64,000 nt of DNA from SB21 sp964415295 (GCA_964415295.1 CAYPYN010000001.1:248001-312000); one strand, 5' to 3'. Numbered from the stretch's first letter, positions 46,862-56,560 are shown. Program-made: numbers and translations. The notes: generated from the letters alone by a model not told the origin.

Positions 46862-48355
46862 ATGCTCGATCCCATCAGAAAATTGAACATAAAGATGCGG
46901 CGCTACAGCATCTTTAATCGCATTTTTGTCATTATTTTCCCGGTAATGGTAGCGACCCTGGCCATTATCGAGCTGATTACCCGCTGGATGGAATCCCATG
47001 AACTGCCTTACCGATTGTTCTGGATCGTCAGCATACCCGTCGGCTTTGCTCTGATCATTTCCTATCTTACCGCCAAATTCACCGCGCAGGAGATCTCCAA
47101 CCCCATCCGGCAATTTATCGAGAGCGCCAAAGAGATAGCCCGGGGCAACTTTGAACATAAGGTCAATATCCAGAGCAGCGAAGAGATCATACAATTGTCG
47201 CGTATTTTCAATTATATGACCATTGAGCTTAAACGCATATATCAAATCAATATCAATGAGATCATACGTGAAAAAATAAAGACCGAAGCCATTCTCAGAA
47301 ATATTGCCGACGGTGTGATCGTGGTCAGCGCGCTCGACGAGATCTTACTTCTAAACGATGTGATTGAAGAATGGTTTAATGTAAAAGAAAAGGACGTGCA
47401 CGGATGTTCCCTGGCCTTCTTTTTTCCTGAACTCAAGTTTCTCACAGCTAAGACAAAACAAAGCGGCGGTAATGAAATTTTCAAGGAAGAAATCGAGATC
47501 CACCCGGACCATAGCGCTGGACGGATCGTGCTCGCTGCACATGCTTCCAGAGTGATGGATAATTTCGAACTAATCGCTATTGTCATCGTGCTTCGCAATA
47601 TTACCAAAGAAAAAGAGGTCGACAAACTCAAGACGGAGCTTGTACATGTGGTCGCTCACGAGCTCCGGTCTCCCCTCACCTCCATCGCGGGCTTCAGCGA
47701 GATCCTCAAAGATCCCACTTTGCCGTCGCCTACCAGAAAGGATTACATCGATATCATTCATTACGAATCGGGTAGGCTTGCCGATCTGATCAATAAGTTT
47801 CTGGACATAAGCCGGATCGAAAGCGGTCAGACCGCCTTGACGAAAATACCGGTGGATGTTGTTACGGTCATTTCAAATATGCTCACGGTAAATTCACATC
47901 TGGCGGCCAAAAAGCAAATCCGAGTGAATACCCGTTTTGATGCGGTTCCTATGGTGTTGGTTGACCCGGATCTTATCGGCCAGGTCGTGCTCAATCTTTT
48001 CTCCAATGCGGTTAAATACAGTCCTGATGGTTCGGAGATCAACATCGTTGTTGTACATCAAAAAAATTGGGTGACCGTCCAGGTTCGCGACAACGGCTAC
48101 GGCATCTCAAAAGAGAACATGGGATATCTTTTCCAGAAATTCTTCCGGGCCAAGGAGGATAAGAACGTCAAAGATGTAGAAGGAACCGGATTAGGTTTGG
48201 CTTTCGTCAAAGAGATCATACATCAGCATGACGGACGGCTCAATGTGGAAAGCGAATTGGGCAAGGGTTCAACATTTGGTTTTTCTCTGCCGGTTTACGT
48301 ACCCGCAAAAGAACCATCTTCCAAAGAAGCCATGTCCGAAGGCCTCAAAGGATAG
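46862..48355 (+). CDS. Sensor histidine kinase (HAMP-PAS)
   Basis: A 497-residue inner-membrane kinase. Two helices (about 20-40 and 52-73) are joined by only about ten residues, so there is almost no periplasmic sensor. Then come a HAMP domain (FTAQEISNPIRQFIESAKEI), a PAS domain (about 140-250), the dimerisation/phosphoacceptor domain with His266 in VAHELRSPLTSIAGF, and the ATPase with NAVKYSPDGSEI, VRDNGYGIS and GTGLGLAFVKEI. No response regulator is adjacent. It follows the BMC terminator closely, and has no clear Shine-Dalgarno. Its 3' end overlaps the convergent ABC exporter gene by 11 bases. Confidence 0.92.
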   Translation: MLDPIRKLNIKMRRYSIFNRIFVIIFPVMVATLAIIELITRWMESHELPYRLFWIVSIPVGFALIISYLTAKFTAQEISNPIRQFIESAKEIARGNFEHKVNIQSSEEIIQLSRIFNYMTIELKRIYQININEIIREKIKTEAILRNIADGVIVVSALDEILLLNDVIEEWFNVKEKDVHGCSLAFFFPELKFLTAKTKQSGGNEIFKEEIEIHPDHSAGRIVLAAHASRVMDNFELIAIVIVLRNITKEKEVDKLKTELVHVVAHELRSPLTSIAGFSEILKDPTLPSPTRKDYIDIIHYESGRLADLINKFLDISRIESGQTALTKIPVDVVTVISNMLTVNSHLAAKKQIRVNTRFDAVPMVLVDPDLIGQVVLNLFSNAVKYSPDGSEINIVVVHQKNWVTVQVRDNGYGISKENMGYLFQKFFRAKEDKNVKDVEGTGLGLAFVKEIIHQHDGRLNVESELGKGSTFGFSLPVYVPAKEPSSKEAMSEGLKG

Positions 48356-50156
48356 CCGCTTGTTTGGACAGAGATATCTCCTGGTCTTTGTATTGCAGCT
48401 GATACAGCTTATTATAGATTCCATCCTGTGTCAACAGCTCCTCGTGCGTACCTCGCTCGCGGATACGTCCTTTGTGCATCACCAGGATCTGATCTACGTG
48501 CCGGATAGTCGAAAGCCGGTGAGCAATGATGACGGATGTGCGGCCTTTCATCAAAGTGCCGATGGCCTGCTGAATAAGCTGCTCGGTTTCGGTATCAATG
48601 CTTGATGTCGCCTCGTCCAACACCAGGATCTTCGGGTCGATCACAAGAGCCCGTGCCAGTGAGATCAATTGCCGCTGTCCGGCCGACAAAGTACTGCCCC
48701 TTTCCTGAACCGGTTCATCATACTGGCCGGGAAGTCTTCTTATGAAAGTATCCGCGCCAACCATTCGTGCCGCTTCGATCACCTGTTCTTTCGAAATGTC
48801 CGGACGCCCCAGGCGGATATTGTCTAAGATATTTCCGGAAAAAAGAAATACATCCTGCAACACTACCGCCATATTTCTTCGCAGCTCCAGTTCATCCATT
48901 TTTCTTATATCTATTCCGTCAATCAGAACCTCGCCCTGCTGAATATCGTAAAATCTGGAAATCAGATTTATAATAGTACTCTTACCGGCGCCAGTGGCGC
49001 CAACCAGTGCGATGCTACGGCCCGGTTCCGCTGTAAAACTCACTTCCTTCAAGACGTAATCGTTTTCTGATTTAAGATTCTTGACGTCGTAAGCAAAATA
49101 GACATTCCTGAATTCGATCCTGCCTTTGACGTCTTTCAAACCAACGGGATGCGTTTCACGGGAAATCTGGGAAGGCGTATCGATAAGTTTGAATACTCTT
49201 TCGGATGATGCCATGGCTGTCTGCAGGATATTGTATTTATCGCTGAGATCCTGAATCGGACGGAAGAATAGTTGCGCATAAAACACGAAGGCGATCAATT
49301 CGCCTCGTGTGATATTCTGGCTGACGATCTCTCCGCCGCCGTACCATAAGAGTAATCCAATGGCTATGGAACTCATAAAGTTGATGGCCGGATAGAACCA
49401 CGCATAATGAAAGACCGAGTCCACATGTGCCCGTGTCAGCCCTGCGTTCAGATCGTCAAATTTCTTGAAATTCTTTTTTTCGCGTCCAAAGATCTGCACC
49501 GTACTGACGCCGGTGATGTTTTCCTGAATATACGAATTGAGTGCAGATATTTTTAGCCTGACTTCGCGATAGCTTACGCGCACCTTGGTCTTGAATACGA
49601 TCGAGATGTAAAAGATCACCGGAAGAACCACGAGTGTGACCAGCGTCAATTTCGTATTGTATGAGAACATGAAGAGGATAATTCCCAGAAGCAGAAAGAG
49701 ATCGCCAAAGAGGTAGACAAGACCGGACGTGAACATCTCATTGAGGGACTCGATATCCGACGTGACGCGCGTAATAAGACGGCCTACCGGATTACGGTCA
49801 AAGAATTGCAGATGAAGGTTCTCCAGGTGAGCAAACAGTTTCATTCTGAGATCGAAAATGATCCTCTGGCCGGCCAATTGCGTCAGGTAGATCACGCAGT
49901 ATTGTAATACAAATTCGCCGATCAAAAGCCCTACAAAATATATTGCGTATTGGTTCAGCAGCGGCATATTCGCGGGTACGATGGCATTGTCAATGGCTTC
50001 TTGAATGATCATCGGACGGTATGCGCTGAATCCCTGCGCCGCAAGCAGCAGAAAAACGGAACCGATCAGCATATATTTGTAGGGCATGGCCAACTTCAGA
50101 AGCCTTTTCATTAGCCTTCCGTCATAGGCCTTGCCCATTACTTCATCTTCAAACAT
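48345..50156 (-). CDS. MsbA-like ABC exporter (fused TMD-NBD)
   Basis: A 603-residue half-transporter that acts as a dimer. Six helices occupy about 25-320, with the type I exporter loops GRLITRVTSDIESLNEMF. The nucleotide-binding domain has Walker A VGATGAGKST, signature LSAGQRQLISLARAL, and Walker B ILVLDEATSSIDTETE, plus the H-loop IIAHRLSTI. The substrate may be lipid A or a drug; it cannot be read directly. Next upstream on the strand is the M16-like gene, eight bases away. Confidence 0.93.
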   Translation of the reverse strand: MFEDEVMGKAYDGRLMKRLLKLAMPYKYMLIGSVFLLLAAQGFSAYRPMIIQEAIDNAIVPANMPLLNQYAIYFVGLLIGEFVLQYCVIYLTQLAGQRIIFDLRMKLFAHLENLHLQFFDRNPVGRLITRVTSDIESLNEMFTSGLVYLFGDLFLLLGIILFMFSYNTKLTLVTLVVLPVIFYISIVFKTKVRVSYREVRLKISALNSYIQENITGVSTVQIFGREKKNFKKFDDLNAGLTRAHVDSVFHYAWFYPAINFMSSIAIGLLLWYGGGEIVSQNITRGELIAFVFYAQLFFRPIQDLSDKYNILQTAMASSERVFKLIDTPSQISRETHPVGLKDVKGRIEFRNVYFAYDVKNLKSENDYVLKEVSFTAEPGRSIALVGATGAGKSTIINLISRFYDIQQGEVLIDGIDIRKMDELELRRNMAVVLQDVFLFSGNILDNIRLGRPDISKEQVIEAARMVGADTFIRRLPGQYDEPVQERGSTLSAGQRQLISLARALVIDPKILVLDEATSSIDTETEQLIQQAIGTLMKGRTSVIIAHRLSTIRHVDQILVMHKGRIRERGTHEELLTQDGIYNKLYQLQYKDQEISLSKQAAIL

Positions 50157-50164
50157 AACCCGTG

Positions 50165-51448
50165 CTATTGAAATTGATTCTTCAATTGTTTCTGGGGCCC
50201 GGTTACCGCCAGCACAAACGTCTCAGGCTCCACATATTTCTGCGCGGCCTGCCGGATATCCTCTTTGGATACCTGTTCGATCCGTTCCGTCTCCCGGTCA
50301 AGATAATCAAGTCCCAGACCGTGAAATTCCGACATCTCGATATACGCCGCCTCATTTTCCACGGTCTCGATGCGGAAAGGAAAATAACCCTTAAAAAAAC
50401 TCTTGGCATCCCGGATTTCATCATCCGTTACAAGTTCTTTTTGGATACGGCGTAATTCATCGCATATCGTTTGCACAGCAGCGCCTGCCCGATCCGCTTT
50501 CGTCTGCATCGTCACCGAGAAGGTACCGCTCAGAAGACGCTTGTTCATGGAAGAATACACCGAATAGGCCAGTCCTTTTTCAGTACGGATGCGATGCGTC
50601 AACCGCGATGTCAGACCCGAACCTCCCAAAATATAATTCATCAGGAGCGAAGCATAGTGATCCTCGGCGCTGCGTCTGGCCGCAAGGTTCCCCATACAAA
50701 TATGGGCTTGAGATATGTCCCGGTCTACCAAAAATGTTCCTCCGGTTGTTTTTTGGATGATCTCGCACAACTCTGGACGAGTATCGGATTCCCGCAAAGC
50801 ATGGAACCGGTTCCCAACCCATGCCACTAATTGATCCTCTTCTATGTCGCCTACGACCGTGATAATAATTCGTGATGGATCTAAATGCTCCTTATACAAG
50901 GACGCTATTTCGTTTTGGGACAATTGGGTCAGGGTGCTTTCGTATCCGTCGATTGATCGATGATAAGGATGGTCACCATAGGCGGCCTCCTGAAACCGAT
51001 CGGCGGCGACAAGACCGGGCTGATCGGCTTTGCGCTTCAATTCGGCCAGCGCGGTTCGCCTCAATCGTTCCATTTCATTATGAGGAAAATCGGAATGAAG
51101 CCAGAGGTCCTCCGCGATCTCAAGGCTCTTTTCCCAATGCTTGCTCAAACAAGACAACGTCATGTGAATGGCGTCGTGGCCTGCGCTAAAACGCAATGCG
51201 GTACCCATAAAATCCAATGCTTCGGCGATTGAAACGGCGGAGCGCTGCGGTGTCCCTGCCTTGAGCAGCAGACAAAGCATTTTTGCAAGTCCCGCATGTT
51301 TCTCCGATTCCAGATACGCCCCACCGCGCACGCAACCGCGAAATGAGACGATCGGCAGGTCGGAACACACTTTCGTAAGCAGAGTCAGGCCGTTGCCAAA
51401 CCGAAAACGTCTGATCTTTCCGTATTGGTCCTCAGAGACAACATCCAT
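50165..51448 (-). CDS. M16-family peptidase homologue lacking the zinc motif
   Basis: Pitrilysin/mitochondrial-processing-type fold, 427 residues with two M16 halves. The usual HxxEH zinc site is replaced: the region reads KHAGLAKMLCLLLKAGTP, where typical members have GxAHFLEHMLFKGT. The second half has the VGDIEEDQLVAW strand and LGGSGLTSRLTHRIRTEKGL. It is therefore probably a non-catalytic partner, as in M16B heterodimers. No catalytic M16 gene is beside it in this window. It is preceded three bases upstream by the LytR_C protein gene. Confidence 0.85.
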   Translation of the reverse strand: MDVVSEDQYGKIRRFRFGNGLTLLTKVCSDLPIVSFRGCVRGGAYLESEKHAGLAKMLCLLLKAGTPQRSAVSIAEALDFMGTALRFSAGHDAIHMTLSCLSKHWEKSLEIAEDLWLHSDFPHNEMERLRRTALAELKRKADQPGLVAADRFQEAAYGDHPYHRSIDGYESTLTQLSQNEIASLYKEHLDPSRIIITVVGDIEEDQLVAWVGNRFHALRESDTRPELCEIIQKTTGGTFLVDRDISQAHICMGNLAARRSAEDHYASLLMNYILGGSGLTSRLTHRIRTEKGLAYSVYSSMNKRLLSGTFSVTMQTKADRAGAAVQTICDELRRIQKELVTDDEIRDAKSFFKGYFPFRIETVENEAAYIEMSEFHGLGLDYLDRETERIEQVSKEDIRQAAQKYVEPETFVLAVTGPQKQLKNQFQ

Positions 51449-51451
51449 CGG

Positions 51452-52051
51452 CTATTTTCCGGAGGCCATGAATTTCAGCGACTTGTAATCCTGCCCCAGG
51501 ATCACGGTCACATCGAGATAGAGTTGGGGATTTTTTTGCTGCAAGACACCGGCCTCACCGATACCAAGAGCCGTAGCGATGGTCCGCGCCTTATCGATAT
51601 CACCTATGCGGTCTTGAACTACCGATTTTTTAAAATTGCCGTGCGGAGCATTGTCCGTTTTTACCACGTCGTATCCTTTGGCTCTAAGATAGTCGGCCGC
51701 TTTGGAGGCCAGTTTGGGAACACCGGCGCCGTTGAGAATCTCTACGCGAATGGTCTTGCTTTTGACCTGCACATTCTCTTCCACTTGATTACCCGATTCA
51801 TCCGTAGAAGTCACTTCGGTTGGTTGAGAACTCCGGCCATCCGATCCGCCCGTCGTATTCAGACGAATGATGAGCGATATCACTAAAGCGATCACGATCA
51901 ATCCCAGACCTCCGATCAGCACGTTGAGCAGTTTGTCTGTGCCGGTGTTGGAGGACAGCGGCTGAAACGGCCGCTGACCCGTTTTGTCAGTATGGGCTGA
52001 TGATGTCGGGTCCGACGATTTCTCCTCGTCCGGTCTCACTTTTCTGAGCAT
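51452..52051 (-). CDS. LytR C-terminal-domain membrane protein
   Basis: A 199-residue bitopic protein. The N-terminal ~35 residues are charged and Ser/Thr-rich, a helix lies at about 43-62 (VLIGGLGLIVIALVISLI), then a linker, and the periplasmic LytR_C domain (about 100-195: IRVEILNGAGVPKLASKAAD, LYLDVTVILGQDYKSL). The domain accompanies LytR-CpsA-Psr ligases, but here it stands without the catalytic LCP domain. The gene directly precedes the M16-like gene. Confidence 0.85.
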   Translation of the reverse strand: MLRKVRPDEEKSSDPTSSAHTDKTGQRPFQPLSSNTGTDKLLNVLIGGLGLIVIALVISLIIRLNTTGGSDGRSSQPTEVTSTDESGNQVEENVQVKSKTIRVEILNGAGVPKLASKAADYLRAKGYDVVKTDNAPHGNFKKSVVQDRIGDIDKARTIATALGIGEAGVLQQKNPQLYLDVTVILGQDYKSLKFMASGK

Positions 52052-52062
52052 ATGACTCCTTT

Positions 52063-52092
52063 AAAAAAATAACCCCGACAGGGCGGGGTTAT
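52063..52092 (-). terminator. Terminator after the small exported protein
   Basis: ATAACCCCG pairs with CGGGGTTAT around ACAGGG, with an A-run that gives seven T residues on the minus strand. It separates the small exported protein from the LytR_C-M16-ABC unit. Confidence 0.88.
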
Positions 52093-52121
52093 GTCCTTAT
52101 ATCATGTAAAAATAAAAATCA

Positions 52122-52622
52122 TCACGGCTTTCGCACAAAGGCCGATTCGTCATACATACCGTAATTCCCAAAGGGGTTTTGGTACATACCTATACCGTTA
52201 TTGTAATAAGGCGTAGAGCTATATCCGATCTGCATCTGAAAGTTCTTGTTTGGCTTGTAGATCAATTCGGCACCGTGCATGAACTGGGGTTTTTGACCGT
52301 CCACACCCTTGGGTCCGCCAAACGGCTGATGCATCATACCCAGATCGACTCTGAGGAACAACGGATTGGACAATTTGAAATTGAGCGAATTGGTGTACAT
52401 ACCTACCGAACCGCTCTGCCCGCCGCCCGTGTAATAGGACAATCCGTAGCTCTGATTCATGTAGAATCTTTCCGGGCTCAAATATTCCGCAAGAGTACCC
52501 GGAACCGGCGTGGTAATACCGCTGCGTACGTCCACTCGATTGACGTTTTGTGTCCGGAATTGAGCCTGCACCGAATGAGATAATATCAATGCCAGGCCAA
52601 ACGTCCATAAGACTATTTTCAT
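52122..52622 (-). CDS. Exported protein of unknown function
   Basis: A 166-residue protein with a clear signal peptide (MKIVLWTFGLALILSHSVQA, cut after AQA/Q). The mature part is rich in Gly, Tyr, Asn, Gln and aromatic residues with alternating patterns (FKLSNPLFLRVDLGMMHQ, FQMQIGYSSTPYYN), suggestive of a small beta-rich outer-membrane or periplasmic protein. I recognise no family. It has AAAGGAG before the ATG and its own terminator; the upstream permease gene is 110 bases away. Confidence 0.75.
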   Translation of the reverse strand: MKIVLWTFGLALILSHSVQAQFRTQNVNRVDVRSGITTPVPGTLAEYLSPERFYMNQSYGLSYYTGGGQSGSVGMYTNSLNFKLSNPLFLRVDLGMMHQPFGGPKGVDGQKPQFMHGAELIYKPNKNFQMQIGYSSTPYYNNGIGMYQNPFGNYGMYDESAFVRKP

Positions 52623-52731
52623 ATAACTCCTTTGGAAACTACAGCAATATTGTACAGAAAACGATAAACAAAGTCAAGTGTTCGGTCCCGGCCTCAGGCA
52701 GATTTTACGGCACAGAGCATTCAAAGTTACG

Positions 52732-53715
52732 TTATTTCAGGCGAACCCGCGGATCGGCCACGGCATATAGAATATCCGCCACCAGATTACCTCCGATGAC
52801 CATAAGTCCGGCAACGAATGTGTTAGCAATGATGAGCGGGTAATCTCTGGAAAAGATCGCGTCGATGGTCACCCGTCCCATACCCGGCCACGCGAACACC
52901 ACCTCCGTGATCACCGCTCCGCTCAGAAGGAAAGGAAAAGATAGTCCAATAACCGTGATAAGCGGCAGAAGCGCGTTCCGCCATGCGTGTTTCCATACAA
53001 CGGCCGTTTCTCCGAGCCCTTTAGCACGCGCCGTACGAATGTAGTCCTGACGTATCACTTCGAGCATGCTGCTGCGTACATACCTGACGGTGGAAGCCGC
53101 GGAGGCCACACCCAGCACGCATACGGGCATGATCAGATGTTTCAGAAGATCCATAAGATAAGCGAATGCGGAGAGTTCATCGGCGTTCACCGAGTGCATC
53201 TGGGATGCCGGTAGCCAGCCGAGGGTCAGCGAAAACAGCAAAATCAACATCAGCGACAGCCAGAAATGTGGCGTGGAATAAAGAAACAAACCGGCCATCG
53301 TCATGGCGCGGTCCAGAATGCGGCCCCGTCTTAACGCGGAAAAAATTCCTAAAGGAACACCTATCAGAAGATCCAAAAACAGAGCAGAAATTGTCAGGAT
53401 CAGGGTATTGGTAAGGGCTTCGGAGATTATCTCAAATACGGGCCGCTGCCTGCTGAAAGAAATTCCAAATTCCCCCTCGAGTACACCTTTGAAGGGAGGG
53501 AGTACCCCCAGCCATTTTCCATATTGGATCGGCAGAGGATCGTTAAGTCCGAAATTCTCTCGCAGCTGTTCAGCTGAACGCGGATCGATATTCGGATCGA
53601 TGAACATGGACGTTGGGTCGCCCGGGGCAAGGCGAACCATAAAAAAAGTCAAAGTCAGCAAACCGAAAACCAATGGGACGGCGCCAAGGGTTCTTTTGAC
53701 GATATACGCAATCAT
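52732..53715 (-). CDS. ABC peptide/nickel transporter permease (DppB/OppB type)
   Basis: Inner-membrane permease of 327 residues with six predicted helices. The EAA loop near the C-terminal half reads IRTARAKGLGETAVVWKHAW, and the N-terminal segment YIVKRTLGAVPLVFGLLTLT is typical of DppB. The preceding gene (transcription order) encodes the binding protein. No DppC permease or ATPase subunits lie next to it; they may be elsewhere, or the system may be incomplete. Confidence 0.9.
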   Translation of the reverse strand: MIAYIVKRTLGAVPLVFGLLTLTFFMVRLAPGDPTSMFIDPNIDPRSAEQLRENFGLNDPLPIQYGKWLGVLPPFKGVLEGEFGISFSRQRPVFEIISEALTNTLILTISALFLDLLIGVPLGIFSALRRGRILDRAMTMAGLFLYSTPHFWLSLMLILLFSLTLGWLPASQMHSVNADELSAFAYLMDLLKHLIMPVCVLGVASAASTVRYVRSSMLEVIRQDYIRTARAKGLGETAVVWKHAWRNALLPLITVIGLSFPFLLSGAVITEVVFAWPGMGRVTIDAIFSRDYPLIIANTFVAGLMVIGGNLVADILYAVADPRVRLK

Positions 53716-53718
53716 GTT

Positions 53719-55419
53719 CTATTTTGAAGGTTGAGAGATGTACCAATCGTAATAACGGTCATAGGGAGAAAGGATGTTCACATGCGTTCCCTGCAGCCTC
53801 TGATTGATGCCGATGATATTATCGTACCAATACAAATAAGTCACGGGCTGATCGTCATAAATACTCTTATGTATTCTCTTGAAGACAGGGCCGGCGTCGC
53901 GTGCATGCATCACTTCTGCAGCGGTCTGGATGAGGCTGTCCACTTCAGGACTCTGGAACGATGCGGCGTTGAACGTGCTTCGTCCAAGATCGGAGCCATA
54001 TTGCGGCTGAAGATCAATGGACATGTTGATGTTATGCCCTGTAATAAAGGCTTCAAATTCTTTGTTTTTCAGCCCCGTGTTAAAAACATTGTTTTCGACC
54101 AATTGCGCATGGCATACGATACCGATCTTCTGCAGATCGGAGGCGATTTTCTGCAATACAAATTCCCGGCGCGGGTTACCGGCATTTGTGGTCATTGTAA
54201 ATTCGAATTTCTTCCCGTCCTTATCAAGGATCCCGTCCCCGTTGTGATCTTTCCATCCCTCTTCGGCCAAAAGTCTGAGCGCCAATTCCGGATCGTGCTT
54301 TAACGGTATGACCGAATCGTTGTAGGCCCACCGGAAAGCCGGTGAAATGGGTCCTGTGCAAACCTGACCGAATTTCCCGAGCTGGCTTTCGATGATCTCG
54401 CCTCGATCGATCGCCAGAGTCAGGGCGGTTCGCACTTTGCGGCTTCCAAAAAGAGGATGAGGTTGAATGATTTTGCGATTGCTTTTTCTGTAGACGGTTC
54501 CGTCTATATGACTCCAACCGGCATATTCAAACCGGCGAAAAGACTGAACTTCAATTCGGATATCGGGATTATTCTTTAGTATAACCGACGCATCTTCGGC
54601 TGACAGTCCTTCAACGATGTCCACGGCACCCGTTTTTAATTCGACGATGCGTGTGCTCATCTCGGGAATGATCCGGAAAACAACGCGATCGATATACGCC
54701 GCGTGAGGAATGGACCAGAAGGGGCTTTTGTCGAGAACGATCTCCTGCTTGCGTGACCATTTGGACAATCTGAAATGTCTGGCCGTGACAGGATTCATGT
54801 TGAGCTGCGTGGTTCTTATTTCCTCAGGCTTCAACGAATCAAAAACATGCTTCGGCACAAAATTGAGTTGCGTGTGCAGCAACTGCAGCTCTCTCTGGTA
54901 GGCCTTTGAAAAATTGAAGCGTATAGTCGAGTCGTTTGGGGTTTCGATCGCACGGTCTGGATCAAGCCGCCCGGCAGAATCATGAATCAGAAAATTAGCA
55001 TAATTTCTTCTCGGACTGGCTGTCTTCGGGTCCGCATAAAGCCGATACGAGTATTTGATGTCCCGGCTTGTGACCGGCACTCCGTCGCTCCAGTACATGC
55101 CCGATCTCAGGCGGTAGATCAGTGACCGGCCTTCGTCCTGCCATTCCCATGAAGACGCCAGAGAAGGTGTCCACTGTTCGGAACCATTTACTGTGTCAAA
55201 CTCGCGCTCGGCAAGGTCAGGATATAGAAATTGAAGAACGATCCCGGTATTGGAACCTGTACTGATCAAAGGATTGAGACCATCGGGATCCGAAGATAAG
55301 GCAATGACAACGGTACCACCGGTCGGCTTGGTTTCAGACTTCTCCGACCGGCCGCAGGACGCAGTCAGAATGAGGACTAAAATACATGCAATCCACGCCG
55401 GAACGGCTTTTCGTATCAT
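53719..55419 (-). CDS. Peptide-type ABC substrate-binding lipoprotein (SBP family 5)
   Basis: Periplasmic binding protein of 566 residues. The signal peptide ends in the lipobox LTASC, giving a lipoprotein. Family 5 features are DPDGLNPLISTGSN, ASSWEWQDEGRSLIYRLRSG, YWSDGVPVTSRDIKYS and VRTALTLAIDRGEII. The substrate is probably an oligopeptide or similar. It overlaps cdsA by four bases upstream and is followed three bases later by the permease gene. Confidence 0.93.
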   Translation of the reverse strand: MIRKAVPAWIACILVLILTASCGRSEKSETKPTGGTVVIALSSDPDGLNPLISTGSNTGIVLQFLYPDLAEREFDTVNGSEQWTPSLASSWEWQDEGRSLIYRLRSGMYWSDGVPVTSRDIKYSYRLYADPKTASPRRNYANFLIHDSAGRLDPDRAIETPNDSTIRFNFSKAYQRELQLLHTQLNFVPKHVFDSLKPEEIRTTQLNMNPVTARHFRLSKWSRKQEIVLDKSPFWSIPHAAYIDRVVFRIIPEMSTRIVELKTGAVDIVEGLSAEDASVILKNNPDIRIEVQSFRRFEYAGWSHIDGTVYRKSNRKIIQPHPLFGSRKVRTALTLAIDRGEIIESQLGKFGQVCTGPISPAFRWAYNDSVIPLKHDPELALRLLAEEGWKDHNGDGILDKDGKKFEFTMTTNAGNPRREFVLQKIASDLQKIGIVCHAQLVENNVFNTGLKNKEFEAFITGHNINMSIDLQPQYGSDLGRSTFNAASFQSPEVDSLIQTAAEVMHARDAGPVFKRIHKSIYDDQPVTYLYWYDNIIGINQRLQGTHVNILSPYDRYYDWYISQPSK

Positions 55420-56243
55420 ATGACTAGAAGTGTAACATAGGCATAGGTCAAAGGACCGACAAACATCATACTGTCAAACCGGTCCAAAACTCCGCCGTGA
55501 CCGGGAATCAGAGAACTGGAATCTTTGACCTCGGCGTCGCGTTTGAGAAGAGACTCCGCCAGATCGCCGATCTGGCCAAAAGTTCCTGCAAAGAAACCAA
55601 CGGTCAGGGTCTGCATTAAAGTTAGAGAAAAAGGAATGGCGAATGACTCGTACACCAATTTAACGATCCACGTACCGAGCAAGGCGCCAAAAAATCCGGC
55701 GACAGCGCCTTCCCAGGTCTTTTTCGGGCTGACCCGCTCAAAAAATTTTCGCTTGCCGAAGAATTTTCCCCCGTAATAAGCCAATGTATCGCAAGCCCAT
55801 ATGCCTGCGAACACCAGAAACACCAATTGCGCTCCGGCATAATTGCCGAGTTCACTGATATTCCTCAGAAGGATCATGCTTCCGATCATAAAGGTCACAT
55901 ACAAAACGGAAAATGCCGTTGTGGAAATATTGATCAGGGCGGAACCCCGATTCCTGAAAAGCTCGTGGGTCATAGAGACGATAATAAATAGCAGTACAGC
56001 CGGAATCAAAAAGTCGAAAAGTTCGTGATACAGCAGGAATCCCGTTCCGACACAAAAAACATAGGACACGAAAACCTGAGGCCACGCGTTCTTTCTCCGG
56101 CTCAAGTCCAGTGCCTCACGAAGCCCCAGCGCCATGATGGCCAGTACCAAGACAAAAAAATACCAACCGCCATAGATCGTTGCGGCAATGAAGAATGGAA
56201 TGCCCACGACCGCCACGATAAAACGCATCAATTGTGAACTCAA
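55416..56243 (-). CDS. cdsA: Phosphatidate cytidylyltransferase
   Basis: Makes CDP-diacylglycerol, the entry point to phospholipids. A 275-residue membrane protein with about eight helices and the family signature region SSLIPGHGGVLDRFDSMMFVGP near the C-terminus, with KKTWEGAVAGFFGALLG before it. It overlaps the binding-protein gene by four bases, so the two genes are translated together although their roles differ. Confidence 0.95.
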   Translation of the reverse strand: MSSQLMRFIVAVVGIPFFIAATIYGGWYFFVLVLAIMALGLREALDLSRRKNAWPQVFVSYVFCVGTGFLLYHELFDFLIPAVLLFIIVSMTHELFRNRGSALINISTTAFSVLYVTFMIGSMILLRNISELGNYAGAQLVFLVFAGIWACDTLAYYGGKFFGKRKFFERVSPKKTWEGAVAGFFGALLGTWIVKLVYESFAIPFSLTLMQTLTVGFFAGTFGQIGDLAESLLKRDAEVKDSSSLIPGHGGVLDRFDSMMFVGPLTYAYVTLLVI

Positions 56244-56360
56244 AGGACACCTCTGTCAATAATGTTGTGGAACTGGAAATAAGACGATGGTCATTTTTAA
56301 AATATAGAATACGGGCTGACGAGTTACAAGAAAAATATGGGTGGTGAAAAGCGGCTGGTC

Positions 56361-56558
56361 TTACGAACGAACGGCTTCGGCATGGGCCGACGCACTCAGT
56401 ACTTCGGCTTGAGCCGTAAGCATGACAGGGATATTGTCCTGGATGCCGTATTTTCGACGGCATTCAGGATTAGTACATATAAGAGATTGTTGTAATTCCT
56501 TCACAGGCGATTTACAGGCAGGACAGACCAGGATTTTCAGAAGGTCTTTATTCAGCAT
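56361..56558 (-). CDS. Trm112-family zinc-ribbon protein
   Basis: A 65-residue protein of the Trm112 family: LLKILVCPACKSPVKEL, then SLICTNPECRRKYGIQDNIPVML. Four cysteines form a zinc site (CPAC and CTNPEC). Bacterial Trm112 homologues activate or stabilise partner methyltransferases. It lies two bases after the zinc-ribbon gene upstream. Confidence 0.9.
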   Translation of the reverse strand: MLNKDLLKILVCPACKSPVKELQQSLICTNPECRRKYGIQDNIPVMLTAQAEVLSASAHAEAVRS

Positions 56559-56560
56559 GA

